Shown one piece after another: positions 1 to 7,133 of a stretch of 37,033 nt of DNA (the first letter of the stretch is position 1; every line of letters starts with the position of its first letter). The DNA lies in NCBI GenBank assembly GCA_025937895.1, contig JAICQL010000058.1, forward strand, positions 1 through 37,033. The letters run 5' to 3'. A program made the position numbers and the translations under genes. Origin of the DNA: Polyangiaceae bacterium. Lineage in GTDB: Bacteria; Myxococcota_A; Polyangia; Polyangiales; Polyangiaceae. Under the pieces are notes generated by a model. That model made no database searches, was not told where the DNA came from, and saw nothing but the letters and a program-made list of their open reading frames with translations.

Positions 1-315
1 GGTGTCACCCTCGCGGATGTCCCGGAACTCACCCATGATGGCCACGCCGACGTTGTCCTCTTCCAGGTTGAGCACCAGGCCGCGGACGCCGTTGCTGAAC
101 TCCACCAGCTCACCGGCCTGCACGCCCTCCAGGCCGTAGACAGAGTTGTTGAACTCCACCAGCTCGCCTGCCATCGCACCCTCGAGGCCGTACAGGCGCG
201 CGATGCCGTCGCCCGTGGAGAGCACGGTGCCCGTCTCCTTCACCAGGGTCGCGCTGTCGAAGTTCTGGATCTGCGACTTGATGATTTGTGAGATCTCGTC
301 CGCGCTGAGTTGCAT
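1..315 (-). CDS. atpA: ATP synthase F1 subunit alpha, N-terminal part (cut by window edge)
   Basis: This is the first 105 codons of the alpha subunit of F1, the non-catalytic nucleotide-binding partner of beta in the cytoplasmic head of ATP synthase. The gene runs off the left edge. The N-terminus has the usual family signature: a helix ending in KSQIQNF, then ETGTVLSTGDGIARLYGLEG, then LVLNLEEDNVGVAIMG. The ATG at 315-313 follows an ACGGAG ribosome site. It is the fourth gene of the run b', b, delta, alpha. Odd point: the segment reading YGLEG-x-x-AGELVEF occurs twice in a row, adding 18 residues to the N-terminal beta-barrel domain compared with the usual family sequence. Identity is certain; whether the duplication is tolerated or changes the crown domain is not visible here. 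Confidence 0.96.
   Translation of the reverse strand, partial: MQLSADEISQIIKSQIQNFDSATLVKETGTVLSTGDGIARLYGLEGAMAGELVEFNNSVYGLEGVQAGELVEFSNGVRGLVLNLEEDNVGVAIMGEFRDIREGDT
91..192. repeat. In-frame 54-bp tandem duplication inside atpA
   Basis: Two near-identical 48-bp blocks lie at 91-138 and 145-192, a period of 54 bp or 18 codons. On the minus strand they encode YGLEGAMAGELVEFNN and YGLEGVQAGELVEFSN. They differ at a few codons, some of them silent, so this is an old duplication under coding constraint and not a fresh copying error. Confidence 0.9.
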
Positions 316-354
316 ATCTGCTCCGTAGTTCGTCTGCCGGGCCTAGCCCAGGGC

Positions 355-392
355 AAAAAAGCTAAAATTGGGGGCCGGCGGGGGCTGGCCGG
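355..392 (-). terminator. Hairpin plus U-rich run between atpH and atpA (possible attenuator)
   Basis: Read on the minus strand, a CCGGC...GCCGG inverted repeat (arms at 388-392 and 375-379, 8-nt loop) is followed by AATTTTAGCTTTTTT. A T-rich run is striking in DNA this GC-rich. It sits in the 116-bp gap between the delta gene and the alpha start, where full termination would be surprising, so partial termination, attenuation or an RNA-processing site would fit better. The stem is short and no energy calculation was possible. Confidence 0.3.
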
Positions 393-431
393 GCGTCATG
401 TAAAGAGCTGCCACCCGCGAAACATGCCGGC

Positions 432-977
432 TCAGCCAGTGGCCGTCAGCTTGCGCCGCAGCTCGTCCAGGCGCCCCTGAATGCTGCCGTCGATGGTGCG
501 GTCGCCGATGCGGGCCACGATGCCGCCCAGTAGCTCCGGATCTTCCTCGTGCTCGACGATGACCCGCTTGCCGAGCGCGCGCTCCAGGCCCTGCTTGAGC
601 TGCGCGAAGTAGGTCTCCGGCAGGCTGCTGGCCGAGATGATCTTGGCCCGGCACACGCCGTTCCTCTCGTCGGACATCGAGCGCAGGCGGCGCGCGATCG
701 CCGGCAACTGCCCGAGCCGGCGGCGCCTCAGCAGCACCAGCAGCGAGTTGATGGTCAGCGGGCTGAGCTCTGCCCGGCGGGCGATGTGGCGCAGCAGCGT
801 CTCGCGCTGAGCCTCTTCCAGCACCGGATTCTCCAGCGCACGGCGCAGCTGCGGCAGCTCGCTGAAGGAGCTGGCAAACTCGCTGATCTCCTGGCTGGTA
901 CGATCCAGCTGGCCCGCCTCGGCTGCCAGCTCGAAGATCGCGCGTGCGTAGCGCTCTGCGGCACCTCCGGCGCTCAT
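432..977 (-). CDS. atpH: ATP synthase F1 subunit delta
   Basis: A 181-residue protein, the normal length for the delta (OSCP) subunit that joins the top of F1 to the peripheral stalk of b subunits. It starts MSAGGAAERYARAIFELA, the typical delta opening (A-x-x-YA-x-A-[IL]-F-x-[LV]-A). The C-terminal part contains the family's KRVIVEHEEDPELLGGIVARIGD-like stretch, with E-DPELLGGI recognisable, and ends with the usual IDGSIQGRLDELRRKL. The ATG at 977-975 overlaps the TGA of the b-subunit gene by 4 bp (ATGA), which indicates translational coupling and fixes the start. A 116-bp gap with a hairpin and T-rich run follows before atpA. Confidence 0.95.
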   Translation of the reverse strand: MSAGGAAERYARAIFELAAEAGQLDRTSQEISEFASSFSELPQLRRALENPVLEEAQRETLLRHIARRAELSPLTINSLLVLLRRRRLGQLPAIARRLRSMSDERNGVCRAKIISASSLPETYFAQLKQGLERALGKRVIVEHEEDPELLGGIVARIGDRTIDGSIQGRLDELRRKLTATG

Positions 978-1852
978 GATGCCTCGCTCCTTCCCGACGG
1001 CGTGCCCGAAGGCGGCGAGCCCGTGGGCACACCCCCTACCGGCAGCCCACCGCTCCCGGCGGCGGGCACCAGGGCCGTGATGTACTCCTCGCACAGGCGC
1101 CGGTGATCGTCCGTGGAGACGCTGCGCTTGAGCAGCTCTCGCGCGGAGTTGAGCGCGGCCAGCGCTGTCTCCCGGGTCAGCTGCTCGCGCAGCGCTTCCA
1201 GCTCGCGATCGATCAGGACGCGGGCTTCCTGCTCCAGGCGCACACGGCGAGCCGCTGCCTCTTCCAGGACGCGGCGGCGCTCGGCCTCTGCGCCCTCGCG
1301 CATCTCGCGCTTCACCCGCTCGATCTCGGCGTCCAGGTTATCGAGCTTGCCGCGATACAGCCGCAGCTGCTCGGTCGCCTCCTTCTGCATGGCTGCCGCA
1401 TCGTCCATGCCCTTCATGATGCGGTTGCGGCGATCCGCCAGGCCCTTGGCCAGCGGCCGGCGGGCGAAGCGCATGAAGAGCCCCACGAGCAGCAGCGTGT
1501 TCAGCAAGGTGGCGGCAAATGGTGTGGCAGTGCCCGGAGCGCGCCAGAGCAAGCTCGGCTCTACCCCCTCTTTCTCGCCGAGCATGCCGTGGTACCAGTT
1601 GAACTCCTGGTGGTGCCCGTCACCGTGGCCCGCCTGGGCGTGGTCCGCATGACCCGTGCTCTCCGCGTGACCACTGTCGCCGTGACCGGCGCTGACGTGG
1701 CCCTGGGAAGCAGAGTGATCTTCCGGCGCAGCCAGGGCGGTGGCGGCGCTCGCGGAGAGGAGCAGAGCTGCTCCCAGTGAGGCAGCGGCTGCCCGTGAGG
1801 CAGCGGCCGCCCGTGACGATGCTCCCGCCTTCCAGCGTGGGCTAGCTCTCAA
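974..1852 (-). CDS. atpF: ATP synthase F0 subunit b with signal-like, histidine-rich N-terminal extension
   Basis: A 292-residue peripheral-stalk b subunit, far longer than the usual ~160. In order: a basic N-terminus with the repeat SRAAAASRAAAAS; a hydrophobic signal-like segment ending near residue 42; a histidine-rich stretch (about 10 His between residues 46 and 88, mostly as GH and DH pairs); a membrane helix near 109-129 (ATPFAATLLNTLLLVGLFMRF); the RRPL motif that follows the helix in b subunits; a long charged coiled coil (about 140-265); and a Gly/Pro/Ser tail. The start appears to be TTG at 1852-1850, overlapping the TGA of the upstream b' gene (TTGA). Extended b subunits with a similar His-rich head are, from memory, typical of myxobacteria. 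The start codon is the least certain part. Confidence 0.88.
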   Translation of the reverse strand: MRASPRWKAGASSRAAAASRAAAASLGAALLLSASAATALAAPEDHSASQGHVSAGHGDSGHAESTGHADHAQAGHGDGHHQEFNWYHGMLGEKEGVEPSLLWRAPGTATPFAATLLNTLLLVGLFMRFARRPLAKGLADRRNRIMKGMDDAAAMQKEATEQLRLYRGKLDNLDAEIERVKREMREGAEAERRRVLEEAAARRVRLEQEARVLIDRELEALREQLTRETALAALNSARELLKRSVSTDDHRRLCEEYITALVPAAGSGGLPVGGVPTGSPPSGTPSGRSEAS

Positions 1853-2280
1853 TGCAGACTCCTTCCGAGAACGGCCTCGGCAACACTGCGCGCCAGGCGC
1901 TCGGACTCCTGTCCCAGACCAAATTGAATTTGCCGGCGCTCGCGATCGATGCGCAGCCGGCCCTCTTCCACGATGCGGTTGGCCGAGTCTCGGGCCTGCG
2001 CCAGCAGCTCCGCCTCGGCGCGCGCCGTGTCGGCACGCGCTCGATCGCGCTCTTGCCGCGCTACCTCGTGCACCTTGGCTAGCTCCTGCTCATAACGGGA
2101 GAGCAGCGCACCGGCCTCCTCCTGCATCTGGCGAGCGCTCTGGCGCGCACCATCCGTTCGCCTCTCACGCTCTTCGAACACGCGCAACACCGGCTCGAAC
2201 AGCAGAGGCTGGAGCACGACGATCAGCGTCGCGAAGAGCAGCATCTGCAAGACGAAGGTCAGATCGAAGTCAAAAGTCAT
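1849..2280 (-). CDS. ATP synthase F0 subunit b' (second b-type subunit)
   Basis: A 143-residue short b-type subunit. An N-terminal membrane helix (about residues 9-28, FVLQMLLFATLIVVLQPLLF) leads into EPVLRVFEERERR and a long charged coiled coil to the end, the plan of a b or b' stalk subunit. Together with the longer b gene it should form a heterodimeric peripheral stalk, as in cyanobacteria and other bacteria with two b-type genes. The ATG is at 2280-2278. The last bases overlap the next gene's TTG start. It is the first ATP synthase gene of this run; folK lies 108 bp upstream on the same strand, and I see no obvious promoter between them. Confidence 0.9.
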   Translation of the reverse strand: MTFDFDLTFVLQMLLFATLIVVLQPLLFEPVLRVFEERERRTDGARQSARQMQEEAGALLSRYEQELAKVHEVARQERDRARADTARAEAELLAQARDSANRIVEEGRLRIDRERRQIQFGLGQESERLARSVAEAVLGRSLH

Positions 2281-2388
2281 GCTGCTCGGTTCGTAAGTGT
2301 GCGCCTGAGCTGCCTTCCCGGCGGAGCTGACGCGATGGCGCGGCTCCTACCATCGTGCGGCAAGGCTGTCCATACCCCGGGCAACGTC

Positions 2389-2958
2389 TCACATCTCGGC
2401 CAGCGGCCAGCGCAGCTCGAGCAGTTCGATGCCGCTGGATCCGAGCTCGCCCAGGACACGGTCGTAAGCCACTCCGTCGCGCGGATCGCGGGCTTCCGGT
2501 GCAACGTCGAGCAAGGGGCGCAGGGCAAAAGCGCGCTCCCGCAGCCGCGGGTGTGGGATGATCAGATCCGCTTCACACAGTGTCAGCCCTGATACCCAGA
2601 GGATATCTAAGTCCAGGGTGCGTGGTCCCCAGCGCTCGATCCGGACCCGGCCGGCTTCGAGCTCTAGCCGGAGCAAGCGCCGGAGCAGCTGCCGAGGCGC
2701 CCCCTGGAAACGAAACCGTAGCGCCGCATTGAGGAAATCGGGCTGAAGCGGCCCACCGACCGGTGCGGTTCTGTAGAGGCCTGAAATCGCCACGCAGCGG
2801 CCCCACGTCGCCAGCTCGCGCACAGCGGCCCGCAGCGTCCGCCGCGGATCGGCCAGGTTGGCGCCCAGCCCCACCACCACGTCGAGCTCGCTTTCGACCC
2901 TCGCAGGGGGGCCGCTACTCTCACTTTCCATCGGACACGCCGTTTCTCCCTCGGCCAT
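2389..2958 (-). CDS. folK: 2-amino-4-hydroxy-6-hydroxymethyldihydropteridine diphosphokinase (HPPK)
   Basis: Folate-pathway enzyme that transfers pyrophosphate from ATP to 6-hydroxymethyl-7,8-dihydropterin. The 189-residue length fits. The opening VVVGLGANLADPRRTL matches the family's GSNLG-type start, SGLYRTAPVGGPLQPDFLNAAL matches the S-x-x-YxTxPxGxxxQPxFxNA block, and RWGPRTLDLDIL (residues 109-120) is the HPPK signature with the two metal-binding aspartates. IPHPRLRERAFALRPLLDVAP follows as expected. An ATG at 2958 gives the longest form; an in-frame ATG at 2931 would remove nine residues and still keep the whole domain. The gene is divergent from the small membrane protein at 2986, with only 27 bp between the starts. 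pabA and pabB of the same pathway lie 3-5 kb away. Confidence 0.93.
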   Translation of the reverse strand: MAEGETACPMESESSGPPARVESELDVVVGLGANLADPRRTLRAAVRELATWGRCVAISGLYRTAPVGGPLQPDFLNAALRFRFQGAPRQLLRRLLRLELEAGRVRIERWGPRTLDLDILWVSGLTLCEADLIIPHPRLRERAFALRPLLDVAPEARDPRDGVAYDRVLGELGSSGIELLELRWPLAEM

Positions 2959-2985
2959 ACTTCAAGCTGGCACCGCCCGAGGGAC

Positions 2986-3135
2986 ATGTTCGATTTAAAT
3001 AGTGGGGAGCTGTTTGTCTCCCTGTTCATCCTGATCGCCATCGTTTCGGCGCCGCTCTGGCCAAGGGCCGGCGAGTGGATCGCCGTCAAGATCGGACAGA
3101 GAGCTCGCTCCGCCAAGCCTGCCGATCGTGGTTGA
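2986..3135 (+). CDS. 49-residue membrane microprotein resembling a TatA/TatB N-terminus
   Basis: A short gene with an ATG preceded by GAGGGAC, a good ribosome site, and ending in TGA at 3133-3135. The protein begins MFDLNSGELFVSLFILIAIV, then SAPLWPRAGEWIAVKIGQ and a basic Ser/Ala/Lys tail. The order of a short MF-x-hydrophilic lead with Glu at position 8, one membrane helix, a Pro-containing hinge and an amphipathic basic helix is that of TatA/TatB, whose consensus is MFxxxxxELxxxxxxxxxxFGPxxLPxxG. The canonical FGP hinge is not present, so function as a Tat component is unproven. The next gene starts 4 bp after its stop, suggesting coupled translation. Confidence 0.7.
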   Translation: MFDLNSGELFVSLFILIAIVSAPLWPRAGEWIAVKIGQRARSAKPADRG

Positions 3136-3138
3136 GAG

Positions 3139-5829
3139 GTGTTTGCCGCGAGCTCTCGTCTGGACGCCCCGATGAAGTCTGGCCATCCCGAGGAACCCGC
3201 CCCGCAGGGCGAGCTCTTGGTGCTGGTCAGCGGCACATCGATCGAGCTGAAGGCGTTGTTGGCGCGTCTGCAGGGCGCGGGAGTGCGAACCTTGGGGCTG
3301 GAGGAGGCCGGGGCAGATGGCGCGGCTCCGCTGCCTCGGCTCGTGCTGTGTGATCTCGCCAGCGACGGCGTGCTGCCGCAGCTGCAGCGCTACTACGCGA
3401 CAGGCGCGGAGCCCGGACCGCTGCTGGTCACGCTGGGCTCGCCGCGCGGCACGCCGAGCGAGGCGGAAGCAACGTTGCTGGCCAGCGCAGTGGAGAGCTA
3501 CCGGCGGCCGCTCGACGTGCAGGCGATCGCGGAGCGCGTCTCGACCTTGCTGAAGCAAGCTCGCCCCTCTCGCTCGCCCGCGAGTCATCGCGAGGTATCG
3601 CTGGCCCCGCTCAAGCCGCGAGCCAGCCAGCTGCCGCGCCTGTCCGCAGCGCCGCGCGCCGATGGGCCGCCGCCCTCCAGCTCGGCGCGGCCCAGCGCCC
3701 CCACGCCCGAAGAGCTGGCGCCTGTGCCGTCGCGCCAGCCGGGCCCCAGCGGCGCCGAGCACTCGGTGGTGAGCCCGGAGCTGGAGACGTTATTGGCAGA
3801 GGCGGAGCGCCGGGTGCAGGCGCAGATCTCGATGCAGGGCGAGGCAGTGGGCTCCAGCCCGCCGGAGTCCGCCACCGCGCTGCTCTCGGATGATGTCTGG
3901 GACGCGCTGGGCGAGGCGCTCGAGGACGATGCGGACAGCCCGGCGGGGGATCCGCTGTCCGATCCCATGCCGCCCTCGCCGCTGGCGCTCGAGGCCGAGC
4001 CTGGCAGCGTGGCGCCCGTTGCACGAGCGCCCGGCGATTCGACGGTACCGCCGGCTCACTGGGCGGAGCCGGTCAACGAAGACACCGGGCCTTTTGCTGC
4101 AATTCCCGAGTCCGAGCCCACGAGCGGCTCGCTGCATCCGGTGACCTCCGCGAGCAAGGGCCCGGCGACGCTGGCGCCCGGCGCGCGCTCGGCGCTGGAG
4201 GACACGCGCGGCACCGCTGCCAGCGAGGACAGTCTGCACGAGCCCCTCCCCTCGCTGCGCGAGCTCGATGGCGATGACGATGAGGGCACGGCAAGCGGCA
4301 ACCCGCGCCCCACCCGACCGCCCTCGACGACTGCGCTCGGAGGGCGGCGGCGCACCACGGAGGCGCGCCCCGCGACGGTGCCTGCCCGACTACCGGTGCC
4401 CAGCCCCTCCGAGCTGCCTGCCAGCGAGCGCACGGGGCCGCTGCGCGACGCGCAGCGAGTCGTGCGTGAAGAGCGCCCCGCCGCGCGCGAGATGGAGCGG
4501 TTGATGCGCGACGTGGTGCCGCCGCGCGAGGCGGCGCGCTCCGCGCGGGAGCCGCTGGCGGCGCGCCGCGAGCCCACCCGCCCCCCGCGCGAGCACGAGC
4601 CGCCTCGTCCACACGAGCCGCCTTCACGCGCGCTGGAGCCGGCGCGTGAGCTCGAGCCGCTGCTGCGCGACCCTCCCGCGCGCCCCGCGCCGGTGGAGCG
4701 CGCGCCCGACTCCGAGCGCAACGATACCCGCGCGGGGCAGACCTCCGCTGGGCTGGATGACGTCGCGGCGCCGGTGCTGGAGCTGCCCGGCGCGCTCGTG
4801 CGTGGCGGAGCGCCGCTGGTGATCGCGCGCGCCGTACGCCAGCGCTTCAGCGGGTGCCTCGCGTTCGAGGTGGATCAGGGCCTGCGCCGCGTGGTGTTCA
4901 AGGAGGGCGACGTGGTGATCGCGGCGTCCGCGGTGCACGGCGAGTCGCTGGTGGCGTTCCTGGCTCAGCGCGGCGACCTCAGCCCCGAGACGGCTGCTCA
5001 GATCGAGCACCGCATCCCCACCTTCGGCAGGCATGCCGGTGCGGCGTTGATCGCGCGTGGCCTGCTGGAGCAAGGCGAGCTCTGGCCGGTGCTGCGCTCA
5101 CACTCGGAGTGGGTGCTGGCGCAGCTTTTCTCCATCGAGCGGGGCACCGTGCACATCGAGCACCCCATCCCCGAGCGGCTAGAAGCCGAGCCCGCCGTGT
5201 TCGGCGGCGCCACGGGAGCCGAGGTGCTGGTGGAGGTGGTGGAGCGCGCGGTCCCCCCCTCTCAGGCGCTCGACCATCTGGGCGATGGCTCGGCCACCTT
5301 TCAGCCGGGCACTGCGATCAAACTGCTCGGCGAGTGTGCTCTGGCGCGCGAGCTGAACGAGCTGGTCGCGCGCGCGCAGCAGCTACCGCTGGAGCAGCTG
5401 CTGGCGGAGAGCAAGGAGCCGCGACTGCCCTGTGTGCTGTACTCGCTGACCTTGCTGGAGGTGCTGCGGCGGGTGGAGCTGGCGCCGGCTGCGGAGGGGC
5501 CCGCTCCCCGCTTGCGTGCTGCCCCGGCCCGAGACGAGATCGATGATGATGCCGTCCGGGCGCGCGTGCTGGCGCGCCGCGCGCTGGTGGACGAGGGGGA
5601 CTACTTTGCGCTGCTCGGTGTACCGCGGCAGGCCACCGGATATGACATCCGGCGCTCGTACGTGGAGCTCCGCCGCCAGTTCGATCCCGGTCTGATCCTG
5701 CGCAAGAGTACCCTCGATCTGGCCGAGGACGTCGACACGATCCTGGAGGTGCTGGACGAGGCCTACGAGATCTTGCGCGATCAGCAGCGGCGCGAGCGCT
5801 ATCGCCGCGCAATCGAGTCCACCCCCTGA
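3139..5829 (+). CDS. Receiver-like / DUF4388-like / degenerate J-domain fusion protein
   Basis: About 896 residues. Residues 25-140 look like a worn receiver fold (GELLVLVSG, then PRLVLCDLASDG, then GPLLVTLGS, then a C-terminal YRRPLDVQAIAERVSTLL helix). About 145-540 is a long Pro/Ala/Arg/Ser-rich low-complexity linker. About 550-780 resembles DUF4388/PATAN-type modules of deltaproteobacteria (GALVRGGAPLVIARAVRQR, then RRVVFKEGDVVIAAS). The last ~75 residues are a J-domain (DYFALLGVPRQATGYDIRRSY, then LDEAYEILRDQQRRERYRR), but the HPD triplet is replaced by FDP in LRRQFDPGL, so DnaK stimulation is doubtful. A GTG at 3139 gives the longest form; an ATG at 3172 is an alternative and neither has a strong ribosome site. 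No membrane helix. A regulatory scaffold role is my inference. Confidence 0.8.
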   Translation: MFAASSRLDAPMKSGHPEEPAPQGELLVLVSGTSIELKALLARLQGAGVRTLGLEEAGADGAAPLPRLVLCDLASDGVLPQLQRYYATGAEPGPLLVTLGSPRGTPSEAEATLLASAVESYRRPLDVQAIAERVSTLLKQARPSRSPASHREVSLAPLKPRASQLPRLSAAPRADGPPPSSSARPSAPTPEELAPVPSRQPGPSGAEHSVVSPELETLLAEAERRVQAQISMQGEAVGSSPPESATALLSDDVWDALGEALEDDADSPAGDPLSDPMPPSPLALEAEPGSVAPVARAPGDSTVPPAHWAEPVNEDTGPFAAIPESEPTSGSLHPVTSASKGPATLAPGARSALEDTRGTAASEDSLHEPLPSLRELDGDDDEGTASGNPRPTRPPSTTALGGRRRTTEARPATVPARLPVPSPSELPASERTGPLRDAQRVVREERPAAREMERLMRDVVPPREAARSAREPLAARREPTRPPREHEPPRPHEPPSRALEPARELEPLLRDPPARPAPVERAPDSERNDTRAGQTSAGLDDVAAPVLELPGALVRGGAPLVIARAVRQRFSGCLAFEVDQGLRRVVFKEGDVVIAASAVHGESLVAFLAQRGDLSPETAAQIEHRIPTFGRHAGAALIARGLLEQGELWPVLRSHSEWVLAQLFSIERGTVHIEHPIPERLEAEPAVFGGATGAEVLVEVVERAVPPSQALDHLGDGSATFQPGTAIKLLGECALARELNELVARAQQLPLEQLLAESKEPRLPCVLYSLTLLEVLRRVELAPAAEGPAPRLRAAPARDEIDDDAVRARVLARRALVDEGDYFALLGVPRQATGYDIRRSYVELRRQFDPGLILRKSTLDLAEDVDTILEVLDEAYEILRDQQRRERYRRAIESTP

Positions 5830-5840
5830 GCGGCCGTGCT

Positions 5841-7133
5841 TCAGCGCGCGGGCAGGCGCGCGAAGGAGGCCGCCTTGAGCCAGGTCTCCTCCAGCTCCTG
5901 CTCCAGCTGCGAGTCGTACACGACGCCGCCGCCCACGGAGAGATACACGTCGCTGCCCTGCTGGATCAACGTGCGGATGGCCACGCTGAAGTCGCAGCTG
6001 CCATCCGGATCGATGCGACCGATCACCCCCGTGTAGACGCCGCGCCGGGACTGCTCGAGCTCGGCGATGATCTCCAGCGCGCGCCGCTTGGGGCAGCCCG
6101 AGATCGATCCCCCCGGCAGCATCTGCAGCACGGCGTCGAAGGCGTGCTCGGGCTCGCGCAGCAGCCCGCGAATATGGGTCGCCGTGTGCCACACCTTGGG
6201 GCCCGCTCGCGGCACCCGGCTCGCCACCACCTGCACCGAGCCCGGTGCGCAGACCTGCGCCAGATCATTGCGCAGCAGATCGCTGATCATGTTCAGCTCC
6301 GCCGCCTCCTTCTCGCTCGCCAGCAGCGCTGCCAGCTGCGCCTGATCTGCCTCCGCAGCAGCGCCGCGCGGGCGAGTGCCTTTGATCGGGAACGTCTCGA
6401 TGGTGCGGCCCCGCACGCGCACGAAGCGCTCGGGAGAGGCGCTGTGGATCGTGTAACCGTCACCCTCGAGGAAGGCCAGGTGCTGGACTGGATTGCTGCG
6501 CGCCACGAACGGAAACAGCTGCCGCGGGCCCAGCGCGGTCTGTGCGCGCAGCAGGCGGGTCAGGTTGACCTGATAGATGTCCCCGGCGCGGATGTATTCG
6601 GCGATGCGCTCGTAGGCCTGGCGATACGCACTATCGGAGCTGGTGGCGTGGAAGCACATCGCCTCGGAGGGCGCGGGCTCGCCGAGCGTGGCTGCGGCGC
6701 CCTCGGGGGGCCGCTCGGCGCTCTGCAAAGCACGCTGCAACTGCTCGAGGAAGCGCGCTTCGCGAGAGCTGACCGCCCAGCTCCCGGCCTCGCTCGACAG
6801 CCAGCTGTCGTAAGCCAGCCAGCAAAAGTCCGAGGTTTGAGGGCCTGGCTTGGGCGCGAGCGGCAAGCCGTGCAGCTGATGGCCGAGCTCGTACGAGAGA
6901 AACCCGAGGAGCAGGCGGCCGCGCGCGCGCTGCTCCCGGATGAAGCTCAGGAGCTGTGCACGCGTGCTCCCGGTGCTGCTCCAGCTGCCCTCGAACACGC
7001 CCGCGGGATCCCAGGCGAGCGTGTCCGGAAAGCCGTCCTCCTCCTGCCCCATCAGCAAGGAGAGCCGCCGCGCCTCGCTGGGTACCGCGCGAAACAGCTC
7101 GATCAGGTCGCCCCTGGGCAGGCTCGTGGTCAC
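5841..7133 (-). CDS. pabB: Aminodeoxychorismate synthase component I
   Basis: A 430-residue chorismate-binding enzyme that, with the PabA glutaminase, makes 4-amino-4-deoxychorismate for p-aminobenzoate and folate. Family blocks are all present: GDIYQVNLTRLL, SASPERFVRV, ETFPIKGTRPRG, SDLLRNDLAQVC, LPGGSISGCPKRRALEII, GVYTGVIGRID and SVAIRTL. The lysine in PIKGT (K251) is what separates PabB from TrpE, which usually reads PIAGT, so I call PabB and not anthranilate synthase. The GTG start at 7133-7131 overlaps the TGA of pabA (GTGA). It converges with the receiver/J fusion gene, whose stop lies only 11 bp away, so the two transcripts must end in or near each other's coding ends. Confidence 0.93.
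   Translation of the reverse strand: MTTSLPRGDLIELFRAVPSEARRLSLLMGQEEDGFPDTLAWDPAGVFEGSWSSTGSTRAQLLSFIREQRARGRLLLGFLSYELGHQLHGLPLAPKPGPQTSDFCWLAYDSWLSSEAGSWAVSSREARFLEQLQRALQSAERPPEGAAATLGEPAPSEAMCFHATSSDSAYRQAYERIAEYIRAGDIYQVNLTRLLRAQTALGPRQLFPFVARSNPVQHLAFLEGDGYTIHSASPERFVRVRGRTIETFPIKGTRPRGAAAEADQAQLAALLASEKEAAELNMISDLLRNDLAQVCAPGSVQVVASRVPRAGPKVWHTATHIRGLLREPEHAFDAVLQMLPGGSISGCPKRRALEIIAELEQSRRGVYTGVIGRIDPDGSCDFSVAIRTLIQQGSDVYLSVGGGVVYDSQLEQELEETWLKAASFARLPAR

Noticed and set aside
343..1094. Longer upstream starts and other frames around the delta gene
   Set aside because: The 4-bp overlap with the b gene and the typical delta N-terminus fix the start at 977; the other frames are Arg-rich shadows.
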